From NCBI GenBank assembly GCA_963576475.1, contig OY754973.1:11637253-11701252 (forward strand): a DNA stretch of 64,000 nt, in the 5' to 3' direction. This document shows positions 9,814 through 18,374 of the stretch, one piece after another (positions within the stretch are counted from its first letter, which is position 1; each line of letters begins with the position of its first letter). The notes beneath the pieces are model-generated. The model ran no database searches, was not told the DNA's origin, and worked only from the letters and a program-made list of their open reading frames with translations. The stretch is from Molanna angustata. Lineage: Eukaryota > Arthropoda > Insecta > Trichoptera > Molannidae. Position numbers and translations under genes: made by a program.

Positions 9814-10926
9814 TTGCCATCTTCTAAAATAGAAGCAGCCTACGTATGCCTGAGTAATATTCAAGACATTGTGGAAAAACACTCAAAAATATCGAAGTCG
9901 CATCTCATTCGTGTTGGTCGTGAAGCTCAGCGCCTATTATCATTTATTGGTGATCTGTCGACTGAGTTGGCGGAAGCAAGGGGCGTCATATCTTGCCTGA
10001 AAACAACAATTTCCAGCCGAGATGAAAAAATCTTGCATCTGTGTGAAAAGATTGATACCACTGAGACACAGATTGCACCGGTAATGAATAAAATTGCCGA
10101 TAAACTCAACGACCGCCCGACCTCCCTGTATGCCACGCAAGTGACAGGTCCACCACCCTTATCCAAGGGAGGATTTCCTGCACTCCCTGCAAAACCTGCC
10201 GTCTGCATTTTTCCCACAAACGATGAAGTCAAGTCATCGATGGAAACCAGGAAAATCCTGAATGCAGCCATTAAGCCTTCCGACGTAGGTGCTCGCGTCA
10301 CAAGTGTACGTACCATAAGAGGTCACGGCGTTGTTGTTAACACGGCCACCACGGAAGACTCCATCAAGTTGCTGAATGCCCCGGCAATAAAAGCATCAAC
10401 GACCTTGACCGCGCGACTCGCTACCAAGAGACAACCTCGTGTGAGGTTTAGTCATGTGCCACGGGACCTGTCTAATGACGAATTTTTAGAGATAGTTGCA
10501 GAGAATACAAAAGAGCATGCCATTAAAACTGCAGTATTCAGTCATCTAACAGGACCTACAGTTGGCCCGACTTGCGATAGAGTCTTTTCAGTACCTGCTG
10601 CCGTTCGCCATAGCCTCATCAATTTAGGAAAGGTGTATGTGGACTGGAATGTCTGTCGTGTTACAGATTTTCTTCCAGTCAGTATTTGTGGCCGTTGTCG
10701 AATGTACGGCCATGGTTCAAAAACTTGCAAAGAACCCGTCAGATGCTCACATTGTGCTTCAACGGAACACGTTTACGTGTCATGTCCGAATAGAGCCAAT
10801 CAACCCACATGCGCTGTTTGTAAGTTGTTTAACAAACCAGCAGTACACCGATCAGGCACTAATGACTGTCCAGCTTATCAAGCAACAGTCAGCAGAGCTT
10901 TACTCAATATTGACTATGGCGTGTAA
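9814..10926 (+). CDS. ORF1 of R1-like retrotransposon (zinc-knuckle nucleic-acid-binding protein)
   Basis: The open frame is about 370 codons. The N-terminal third is helical and charged, likely a coiled coil (ELAEARGVISCLKTTISSRD region). The middle, around residues 130-260, resembles the RNA-binding part of R1/Jockey-type ORF1 proteins. The C-terminus has three zinc knuckles: C292-x2-C-x4-H-x4-C305, C311-x2-C-x4-H-x4-C324, and a variant with C333, C336, H345 and C352. No ATG lies in frame before the first stop upstream. The obvious start, ATG at 9794, is out of frame and meets a stop after 12 codons. One missing A in the run at 9803-9806 would explain this, so the copy may carry a disabling 1-base deletion at the ORF1 start. 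The protein would bind element RNA and form the ribonucleoprotein. It overlaps ORF2 by 11 bases. Confidence 0.85.
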   Translation: MPSSKIEAAYVCLSNIQDIVEKHSKISKSHLIRVGREAQRLLSFIGDLSTELAEARGVISCLKTTISSRDEKILHLCEKIDTTETQIAPVMNKIADKLNDRPTSLYATQVTGPPPLSKGGFPALPAKPAVCIFPTNDEVKSSMETRKILNAAIKPSDVGARVTSVRTIRGHGVVVNTATTEDSIKLLNAPAIKASTTLTARLATKRQPRVRFSHVPRDLSNDEFLEIVAENTKEHAIKTAVFSHLTGPTVGPTCDRVFSVPAAVRHSLINLGKVYVDWNVCRVTDFLPVSICGRCRMYGHGSKTCKEPVRCSHCASTEHVYVSCPNRANQPTCAVCKLFNKPAVHRSGTNDCPAYQATVSRALLNIDYGV

Positions 10927-13900
10927 TGCTTCTGTTAAATTTGGTCAGCTTAATCTTGGCCGTGGACAATCGGCTTCAGCCGAACTCAGTCAGTCTGCTC
11001 ATCGCATGAACATTGATGTTTGTCTTATCCAAGAGCCGTACTCTCGAGATGGAATTGTGCCATCATTTGGTCCGGGTGTTCGAGTTGCTATGGCTTCGAG
11101 CTGTACCTCAACGAACCCTCCGATGAGCTGTATAGCTATTTACAATCCCAACATTAACTTCATATGCCTGGATCACTTATCTTCTAGTCACTTGGTTGTA
11201 GTCCAGATTTCTTCTCCAAGTGATTCGTTTTATATTATTTCGATATATTTTCAGTTTAGTGAATCTGAATTTCGTTTTCTGGATCAACTGGATATTATAT
11301 TGGGTCAACTCGGCAACGCATCATTAATTATTGGAGGTGATTTTAATGCCGAATCTATTCTATGGTGTAACACTACCACTTTCGGGTCCAGGAAATTCAC
11401 CAGAGGTGTAAGCTGCGAAGATTTTATCTCTCGCCATAATTTGAGTGTGTTGAACAATCCTTTCAGTCCACCTACCTTCTCCAACCACATGGGTACAAGT
11501 CATATAGATGTCACTTTAGCTACACCTCAGATTAACCACAGAATATGGAATTGGTCTGTTGACGAGGATGCCTCGTGTAGTGACCATAACCTTATCACGT
11601 TTCAGATTATTTCCAATGTACCCCCAATTCCTTTAGCGAAACCTTTGCTTAGAAGATTCCGGACAAGGTGTGACAGATGGCGTTGGTTAGACTTTGACCG
11701 CTACTTTGAATGCTCGCTGGATCGTTTATCTTGTAGATCTTGTACTACTGCGGAAATGGCCTCATCTTTTACGCAGAGTATAATTTATTGTGCCGAGAAG
11801 GCGATCGGCAGATCTTCTTCTAGTCATATGTCTCCTAATGAATGGTGGCATCCTGGCTTAGACATCCTTAAACGAACTTCGACTCGAGCTCACCGCGCAT
11901 TGAGAGCGGCCCGTCGTCGAGGAAGTTCAAATGACTTTGTAACTGTACTTCAATGTGAGTATAGACGCTCAAATAATATCTACAAACGCGAGATTTCTCG
12001 TGCCAAGTCTGATGCATGGCGCCGTTTGGTATCTGAGGTTTCAACCACAGATCCTTGGGGTGCTGTGTTTAGATATGCATCAATGAAAAAATATCCAAAT
12101 GCGTCAGTCTCGTGTATCCGCGATCCACGAACTGGAATTATCACAATAGACTCTGACTCGACGACAAGCACGCTACTTGACATACTTATTTCTTCTGATG
12201 ACATTTCATCTGATACTCCTCTTCATTCACAAATACGCAATAACCAATCCGATATCCCGCAAATTCCCATATCGACCTTCGCCAATTTCGATGAGCTCGA
12301 TTTTATAATCAAGAATCTTCACCAAAACAAATCTCCTGGCATTGACCGCATTGACGCAGCTCTCGTACAAAGGTGCTGGCACATAGCTCGCCACGAGATT
12401 ATCTTATTGTACAACAATTGCTTGCGAGAAGGCTACTTTCCGGATTGTTGGAAAACAGGTTTAATGACTGTTATTCCCAAGCGTAGTGACCTGGATCCTT
12501 CTGACCCAAAATCATATAGACCGATTACTTTACTACCTATTTTGGGTAAGGTCTTAGAAAAGCTTATATGTCGACGCTTAGAAGATCATCTTTCCAGTAC
12601 CCACCCACTGTCCGATCGTCAGTTCGGTTTTCGCGCTGGGAAATCAACGGTTGATGCTATCTTGGCTATATCTGATATTGTTAGAAGCTCTGATAGTAAA
12701 TATGTTATCTCTATATCTCTTGATATTGCGGGAGCATTCGACAATGCCTGGTGGCCTCTAATTTTAAAAAAACTTCGAGACCGTAAGGTTCCTAGCAACA
12801 TATATAAATTAGTGAAGAGCTATTTTACTAATAGACATGTGGCCATGCCCGGGGGACAAGATTTGCACTGGCGACCAATTAGCATCGGGTGCCCTCAGGG
12901 TTCTGTTCTGGGTCCACAGTTATGGAACATCTTGTTCGACGAACTTCTATCACTTTCAACGCCTACGGGCTGCAGTATTTTGGCATATGCCGATGATGCT
13001 ACAATCCTTATTCAAGGTAACACCCGAGCATTTATTGAGCGCGCAGCTACTCAGTTACTTTCTTCTGTTGCAGATTGGGGTATAAGTCATAGACTCAATT
13101 TCGCACCTAAGAAGACGTATGGGTTAGTGTTAAAAGGCATAATGAAAAGTCCTCCCTCCATCAAATTTATCAATACGCGTGTAATATTTAAGGATAGGGT
13201 CAAAGTTTTGGGTGTTACACTAGATAGAGGCCTAACTTTCCAATACCATGTTCGTGCTGTATCCGATAGTGCAAAAATAGCCTTCCAAAAGATTTCACGT
13301 CTTGCTCGAGCTAGTTGGGGCCTTAAATTTCCAGTAGCAAGACTGTTTTACAACGCTACCTTTCTGAGTATTATGTGTTATGCCGCTCCTTGTTGGGCTC
13401 ATCGTTGTGAAACCCAATACATTAGACGTCTGCTGCTTTCTGGACAGCGCTTCGCTCTAATAGCTTTAGCAAAGGCTTACAGAACCTGCGCTACTGACAC
13501 ACTTTCTATTCTCACAGGTATGGCTCCCCTTGATCTGGAAACACAGCGACGAGCTTCAATTCACAACCTGTATAGAGGTCGAAGCTCAATTTTGGGTGGT
13601 GTTTCTCTCCCACCTGTAAATTTACCCACAGTTCGTGGAGAGATTGAGAACTTGGCCCGGAGTTCTCTTTTAGATGCTTGGCAACGTCGCTGGTCTTCTT
13701 CTTCCGTGGGCAGACTGACATTTTTATTTCTTCCTGATGTGAGGACTCGAATTTTTTCCTCGTGGATTGTTCCCGATTATTGGACCACGCAATTCCTTAC
13801 TGGACACGGCAGTTTCAAAAGTTATCTCTTTCGTTTTCACTTATCCGATTCGTCCTCATGTCAGCTTTGTGATAACCCTGAACAGACTTCTGAGCATATC

Positions 13901-14104
13901 CTATGGGAATGCACTAACTTCTCCGTGTCAACATTCCGACGAGAACTCTACGACGATGTCCGAGGGAATTTCTTTGGACCCATTGGACATGCGGACCTTG
14001 TAGCCACGAAGAGCAACTTTAGGGCTTTCAAGACTTTCTGTCTTAAATTCGGTGCACTATTATCTTCACTATCACTGAGCAGTGAGCCAGTTGTTTCAAC
14101 ATGA
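10916..14104 (+). CDS. ORF2 of R1-like retrotransposon (APE-type endonuclease and reverse transcriptase)
   Basis: I chose ATG 10916 because it overlaps the ORF1 stop in ATGGCGTGTAA, a compact arrangement typical of this group; the frame stays open further upstream but only inside ORF1. The product is 1062 residues. The N-terminal apurinic-type endonuclease shows N13 in GQLNLGRG, QEPY at 39-42, GGDFNAES near 139-146, HIDVTLA, and the catalytic SDHNL near 222. The reverse transcriptase shows KSPGIDRIDAA, SLDIAGAFDNAW (about 600), GCPQGSVLGPQLWN, YADD near 691-694 and LNFAPKKT. A C-terminal Cys-His motif, CQLC...EHILWEC, begins near 981. No RNase H domain is evident. It would nick target DNA and copy its own RNA there. 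The reading frame is intact, so only the ORF1 start looks damaged. Confidence 0.92.
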   Translation: MACNASVKFGQLNLGRGQSASAELSQSAHRMNIDVCLIQEPYSRDGIVPSFGPGVRVAMASSCTSTNPPMSCIAIYNPNINFICLDHLSSSHLVVVQISSPSDSFYIISIYFQFSESEFRFLDQLDIILGQLGNASLIIGGDFNAESILWCNTTTFGSRKFTRGVSCEDFISRHNLSVLNNPFSPPTFSNHMGTSHIDVTLATPQINHRIWNWSVDEDASCSDHNLITFQIISNVPPIPLAKPLLRRFRTRCDRWRWLDFDRYFECSLDRLSCRSCTTAEMASSFTQSIIYCAEKAIGRSSSSHMSPNEWWHPGLDILKRTSTRAHRALRAARRRGSSNDFVTVLQCEYRRSNNIYKREISRAKSDAWRRLVSEVSTTDPWGAVFRYASMKKYPNASVSCIRDPRTGIITIDSDSTTSTLLDILISSDDISSDTPLHSQIRNNQSDIPQIPISTFANFDELDFIIKNLHQNKSPGIDRIDAALVQRCWHIARHEIILLYNNCLREGYFPDCWKTGLMTVIPKRSDLDPSDPKSYRPITLLPILGKVLEKLICRRLEDHLSSTHPLSDRQFGFRAGKSTVDAILAISDIVRSSDSKYVISISLDIAGAFDNAWWPLILKKLRDRKVPSNIYKLVKSYFTNRHVAMPGGQDLHWRPISIGCPQGSVLGPQLWNILFDELLSLSTPTGCSILAYADDATILIQGNTRAFIERAATQLLSSVADWGISHRLNFAPKKTYGLVLKGIMKSPPSIKFINTRVIFKDRVKVLGVTLDRGLTFQYHVRAVSDSAKIAFQKISRLARASWGLKFPVARLFYNATFLSIMCYAAPCWAHRCETQYIRRLLLSGQRFALIALAKAYRTCATDTLSILTGMAPLDLETQRRASIHNLYRGRSSILGGVSLPPVNLPTVRGEIENLARSSLLDAWQRRWSSSSVGRLTFLFLPDVRTRIFSSWIVPDYWTTQFLTGHGSFKSYLFRFHLSDSSSCQLCDNPEQTSEHILWECTNFSVSTFRRELYDDVRGNFFGPIGHADLVATKSNFRAFKTFCLKFGALLSSLSLSSEPVVST

Positions 14105-14460
14105 TTAGCTCTCTTTGGCACATTAAGTGCAGTGTCTGCAAGGTTTTAGAGTTCTCCGGACTCTTCGTATGTTCTTTATGTGTTCTTTCAGAGTTTTGCA
14201 AGGGGCCGTTATTAGTCCCCATAAGCAGAACGGGTGGTGGTGGGGGGAAGAACAGTGGGGGAAGAACATCTTATATCCATTGGAAGATTGTTCCATGACT
14301 TTGTTCCATGACTTGCCAAAAGATCGATATAGGTATTTTGGCTTATTTGTGAGATTGGTTTCTACTAGTTTTTTATTGGATTGGGTCATTGATCTTAGCG
14401 TACTTTGTTTATTGTTAGGTGAAAATAGAACACAAAGTTCCGATATATCGTAAGAGAAAG
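14105..14460 (+). other. 3' UTR of the R1-like element with a conserved block at 14201-14246
   Basis: The block begins AGGGGCCGTTATTAGTCCCC and continues ATAAGCAGAACGGGTGGTGG. A similar block occurs at the same position relative to the ORF2 stop in the diverged copy (minus strand, 35224-35180), whereas the rest of the two 3' UTRs does not align by eye. GGGG and CCCC in the block could pair around a short loop. It is a candidate recognition element for the reverse transcriptase. Confidence 0.6.
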
Positions 14461-15688
14461 AGATTATTGTGTTACAATTATTACATATTATTATAATCGA
14501 TAATCAAGAAAAACTTTATAACGATACGAGTAAAACTATTAATAAGTTAGTAAGAAATAATATTTTCTTATTCTTTTTAACGGCTTGGTCGATAATTTTT
14601 CTGTTTCAAAGTATCTTGTTCAGGGAATCCAATTAATTTGTGTCGGTAAGCGCATTTTAAGTCTATCAATTTTTTATGACCTACATAAAATTTTTATGTG
14701 CGATTAAAAAGAAAATCTCAACAATTTATTCATGTAATTCATCGGTCACTCTGATAAATTATTACAACCTTTCTCCGTTTTATTGTTGTTTTGATGTAGA
14801 ACAAGTATAAATTTTTCATAAATCACATAAAACGTTTTTACTATGTATCGCATAGTTGCAGTGGAGAAAATTTGTAACGATTTTTATTACTATAATCAAA
14901 AGACCAATAATCTATAGATATGACATACTTAAGCAAAAAAAATTAGTACACATCTCATTACTGCCACCGAAATGTTGTCGCAATCAATATAATGTATGAA
15001 TATTTTCGGAATGGTTAGGAATGAAAATTGAAACAGTACTCAAAACTAATAGCTAAAAGTACATGTTGTTAACAAAGGGATTTGAATTTCGAAAACAAGT
15101 ACTATTTATTTCCAATTTAGGCATAATATATTTAAACATTGAATTTTATTTTATTTTAAATATGAGTTAAAAAAAAACTGTAGCTGCACCTTGTCTGCTG
15201 CAATCTTTATGATTCTCGAATACTCCCGACGATTAACGAAGATCAACGAATCACAGCCCACCGCCGTTGATACGAGCCGATCGACAGATCTTTATTCATG
15301 TGTTGATGGTTCAATAGAGTAGAGTCGCGTTAAATCTTTATCTATTAGTTCCGACCCACGACATCACGAATTAATTAAGTTATGTATTATTTATATATAT
15401 TGGAATCTCATTTATTTCGAATTAACCAATTTTATTTTATTTTATTTCATTTTAAATGCTGATCATGTAAGTAGTTCTTTAGATTGAAACCCTTCATCAC
15501 TATAAATTATGTATTATTAACTTTTTAATAAACAGACATAAGCAATATCATATTTGGAGGTATATGTTTTAAATAAATTGGAATCCTTTTGAACACGCAC
15601 ATTTGCAATATAATCCCATCTAATATATAAATAAATAAATTAATGTATACCCCCAAAAAACTATTTCTACTCAAATTTGATTTATTAT
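14461..15688. other. AT-rich non-coding DNA
   Basis: No repeat seen elsewhere in the window and no exon-like frame was recognised. A GC-richer stretch at about 15185-15370 (including CGAATCACAGCCCACCGCCG) has no open frame I can support and is left unassigned. Confidence 0.4.
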
Positions 15689-15730
15689 GACCGAACGTTT
15701 TCGCTGAGACTACTCGGCATTATCAAGATC
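15689..15730 (-). ncRNA. Degenerate hammerhead-ribozyme-like end of a Penelope-like element
   Basis: Read on the minus strand: GATC, then TTGATAA (altered core), a hairpin GCCGAG-TAGT-CTCAGC with one mismatch, then GAAAACGTTC and GGTC. GATC and GGTC can pair as stem I, and AACGTT is the same palindromic stem III seen at 50.9 kb. It is followed by an AATAAAT...GAGTAGAAATAG tail like the other Penelope-type ends. The core departs from CTGANGA at two positions, so activity is unlikely. Confidence 0.4.
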
Positions 15731-15779
15731 TGAAAATAACTTTAGATTTTGATTGATATTTTCGATATGAATTTACACT

Positions 15780-16060
15780 CTTTTACCATAAATTATAGAA
15801 TCTTCTCTCCATTCTTCTTTGCCCTTATCCAGTCTTAGTCGGGGCCGGCTCTCCTGGTACGTAATCGCCAGAACACTGTCCTAGATCCTAAAGATATCGA
15901 TGCTGTCCTTCTGAAGTTCCTTTTGAATGCTAGACCACCAAGTTGTCGGCGGACAGCTCCTTCCCCCTTGAATAGTTAGTTTTTTTTTTTTGTCAAGGTT
16001 TTTTCTAACGACGTGATTTTCATCTCGACGCATAACATGACCAGACCATACATTATAGAA
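15780..16060. other. GC-richer segment, possible LINE remnant
   Basis: The segment includes CTTAGTCGGGGCCGGCTCTC and CGACGCATAACATGACCAGA. Phrases about clamped TE-like sequence recur in related form at 17555-17745 and 51068-51370, but direct alignment by eye is weak. No intact frame. Confidence 0.25.
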
Positions 16061-16321
16061 TCATTAAGGTGTTCTTATTTCAGTATTGTTCTAGATTAAG
16101 GTAGGTACAGGTTTTGTTAAACGCATTGTATAATAACGTTATTTTAATCATGGTTTCCCAATAATATGTTTATTTTTATTTATACATATAATCTAAGCAT
16201 ATCACGTCATTCTCGGATTCCATTTTTATCTTGTTTTATTATTCTTGAATCAAAATATTGCATTGTCTAATAGAAATATCTATGTATAAACATCGTGTGA
16301 GCATAATATATTAAGATAATA

Positions 16322-16560
16322 GTCGGCCTTCGTGGCTCAGTTGGGAGGGATATCCGACTTCTGAGCCAAAGGTTTAATTGTGTTAAAGGTTTAAAGTTTT
16401 AATTGTGTTTTCCGTCAGGATCTGCGAGACGATAAACATCATAGTCTCGAGAATGTGGCAACTTGTTATTGGTTGCGTGTTAAATATATATTTGACATAG
16501 TACCTGTTAGTAGCTCGAGAGTAATGAAAAAACAACAATTAAATAAATATGACATTAATA
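16322..16560 (+). mobile_element. tRNA-derived SINE family S, copy 1
   Basis: The head GTCGGCCTTCGTGGCTCAGT carries an A-box-like TGGCTCAGTTGG. The body TCAGGATCTGCGAGACGATA, GAATGTGGCAACTTGTTATT and TTTGACATAGTACCTGTTAG matches 55822-56035 closely. The B-box region is disrupted here: GGGTTCGATTCCC is replaced by AT-rich sequence. The tail is A/T rich. Confidence 0.8.
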
Positions 16561-17067
16561 TTATTTTTTTTATTGTGTGAAGAATTTTATAGAGTTTATT
16601 CGTGTTTAGTTAGTGATTATTTTAATTAATTTAAACTATAGTTTCACTCAATTGAGTTGGCAGAGAAAAATTTATATAAATAAATTGAAATGTATGTATT
16701 TCTGACATACGCAAAGTTATTAATTCAGCAATCAAATTTATAACTGAATGATGTCTTTCTAAACGATATTTTTTTCCTTGGATTTATGTTTCAATATCAC
16801 TTCAAAAGCCAATGATAATATTGTACAGTACATAGTGTTGTTAATATTTCATCAGCAATAAAAATAGTCCTCAGGTAGTTTAATATAACAACGTAAAATC
16901 TTATCTAAAAATGACATAAAAGTCAGCATTTATTTAATTTATGTCACAAAACTATCCCATTTATGACTGTTGGACATAAATATTTTATGTTACAAAGAGT
17001 ATTTAACTTAACTGGTATAGATATAACAATAATAATCCAAAAAATAAATACAGTACATAACATACCT

Positions 17068-17200
17068 ATTTATTTATTTAAACACTTTATTGTACATTAC
17101 TTAATAGCTAGTACAAATGGCGGACTTATTGCCTAATGGCAATTTCTTCCAATACCTACACGGAGATATTTTTCAAAATACATAATTTACAACTTATATA
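17068..17200 (-). mobile_element. LINE 3' UTR fragment with (TTTA)n tail
   Basis: The plus-strand order is a TATTTATTTATTT tail, AACACTTTATTGTACATTAC, then GGCGGACTTATTGCCTAATG and GCAATTTCTTCCAA, the same order as the LINE tail at 4507-4600. No coding part remains. Confidence 0.55.
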
Positions 17201-17220
17201 ATAAATAAAATAATTTATTT

Positions 17221-17330
17221 AGATGGGTGAAGCGGCAGAGCGGTTAGCGCGCTAGGTTAATAATCCAGTGGTCGCAATTTCGAATCCTGTCACGACCGAT
17301 TTCGTTCACAAGCATTTGTGCTTAATTTAG
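17221..17330 (+). mobile_element. tRNA-like head of a second SINE type
   Basis: GGCAGAGCGGTTAGCGCGCT resembles an A box and TCGAATCCTG a B box, spaced as in a tRNA gene. The acceptor stem does not close and the following sequence is not tRNA-like, so this is a tRNA-derived retroposon or pseudogene, not a working tRNA. Confidence 0.5.
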
Positions 17331-17483
17331 GGAATCAATTCTTTTTAAAAAAAATAACGTTTCGTCATAAATTATATTTAATCTTTATAAACACAATTTA
17401 ATACAAGAAAGAATTGAGAGACAAAATGTCTTATCAAACTTTATATCTCAATATATATGAATATAGAATTTTTTATTATAAGA

Positions 17484-17536
17484 GAACTGGAAAATCAGGG
17501 ACATACAGGGCTTACGACTTGTCCTCGGCTGGTAGA
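17484..17536 (+). mobile_element. Fragment of foldback family A
   Basis: GGAAAATCAGGGACATACAG followed by GGCTTACGACTTGTCCTCGG and CTGG matches one arm of the 42.2 kb copy. Only about 50 bp remains. Confidence 0.5.
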
Positions 17537-17554
17537 AACAAGTGTGTTTTATTT

Positions 17555-17745
17555 CATCATAATCAGTGGCTCCACAGCCCAGGATGGGCCTTGGCCTCCT
17601 TAAGGAATCGTCTCCATTGCACCCTATCCATGGCATTTTCTCTCCAATTCCGCACACCGGCTATTTGAAGGTCCCTCTCAACTCCATCCATCCATCGCAG
17701 TTCGGCCTTCCCACATCCCTTCTACCCTCCGGACGCGTTGTGAGG
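17555..17745 (-). mobile_element. Probable LINE fragment
   Basis: GC-richer block with CATCATAATCAGTGGCTCCA, CAGCCCAGGATGGGCCTTGG and CATCCATCCATCGCAGTTCG. The layout (CAT-rich start, then 'cagcccatt/agg...cttggcc', then 'ccatccatc...cagttcggcc...cttccc') parallels 51068-51370. The clade is not identified. Confidence 0.4.
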
Positions 17746-17817
17746 ATTCTTTTGTGTTTTATTTCAATCATATAATTTATTTAATTGTCGTAAGTACCTA
17801 TATTTTAATGAAAACAA

Positions 17818-18030
17818 TAAGGCTTTTTCTGTGGCCGGACCAGCCTCGTGGAATAAACTACCACCTGAACTGAGGCAAATCGACAACTTAGCACTATTCA
17901 GGAAACACCTAAAAACTCACTACTTCCGCGAGTCTTACAATAACCCCTAATATATTTAAAGCGCCCTTGAGGTGAGGTTATCACAAAAACGGCGCTATAA
18001 GAATAATCCAAATTTATTATTATTATTATA
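17818..18030 (+). pseudogene. CR1/L2-like LINE 3' end
   Basis: The last 43 codons of a reverse transcriptase frame are present: SVAGPASWNKLPPELRQIDN, then LALFRKHLKTHYFRESYNNP, with a stop at 17948-17950. A short 3' UTR follows, ending in a TTA repeat near 18010-18030, as expected for CR1/L2-type elements. Everything 5' of this is missing. The 3' UTR matches 8685-8765. Confidence 0.75.
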
Positions 18031-18151
18031 AGGTATGATTGCATGTGGAAGGGTATTGGACCGTCATTTTGCACCATTATAAATTGAACAGAAAAATATA
18101 ATAAAAAATATTTACAACAATCCTCTCAGATATCCAATTAATTAATTACTA

Positions 18152-18269
18152 GGGGCTCCGCCCCTGGCCGCTTCGCGGCCCAACCTCGGTTTGGCGCTGC
18201 GCGCCGTTTTTTTAGGCGCTTCGCGCCTTTATTTATGCGCTACGCGCATTTCATTGGGCGCTGCGCGCC
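18152..18269. repeat. Cluster of six GC-rich micro-hairpins
   Basis: In 118 bases there are six perfect short inverted repeats: GGGGC-TCC-GCCCC, GGCCGC-TTC-GCGGCC, GGCGC-TGC-GCGCC, GGCGC-TTC-GCGCC, TGCGC-TAC-GCGCA and GGCGC-TGC-GCGCC. All have the loop TNC and stems of 5-6 bp. The flanks are strongly AT-rich. No frame or known element explains them. Confidence 0.8.
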
Positions 18270-18374
18270 ATTTGTTTTATGCCAAGCATCGTTTTTTAAC
18301 GCTTCTCACCAACCTATGACCGCTGCACATCGAACCAATTCAGGTATTCATCGCACTAACAAAGTATTGAATGT

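Larger units (their letters stand above)
9440..14460 (+). mobile_element. Near-complete R1-like non-LTR retrotransposon
   Basis: The unit comprises a GC-richer putative 5' UTR (about 9440-9793), ORF1, an overlapping ORF2 with endonuclease and reverse transcriptase, and a 3' UTR. ORF2 is open over 1062 codons with all key motifs, so this copy is young compared with the fragmentary LINEs around it. I could not fix the exact termini: no convincing target-site duplication is visible, and the AT-rich DNA left of 9440 hides the 5' edge. A diverged, 5'-truncated relative lies at 35050-36250 on the minus strand. Clade placement (R1 versus LOA or Jockey) rests on layout and motifs, without a phylogeny. 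Confidence 0.85.

Noticed and set aside
18152..18269. Bacterial contamination as the cause of the GC hairpins
   Set aside because: The flanks are AT-rich insect-like DNA with a LINE end 120 bases upstream and no bacterial gene on either side. Assembly error cannot be excluded from sequence alone.
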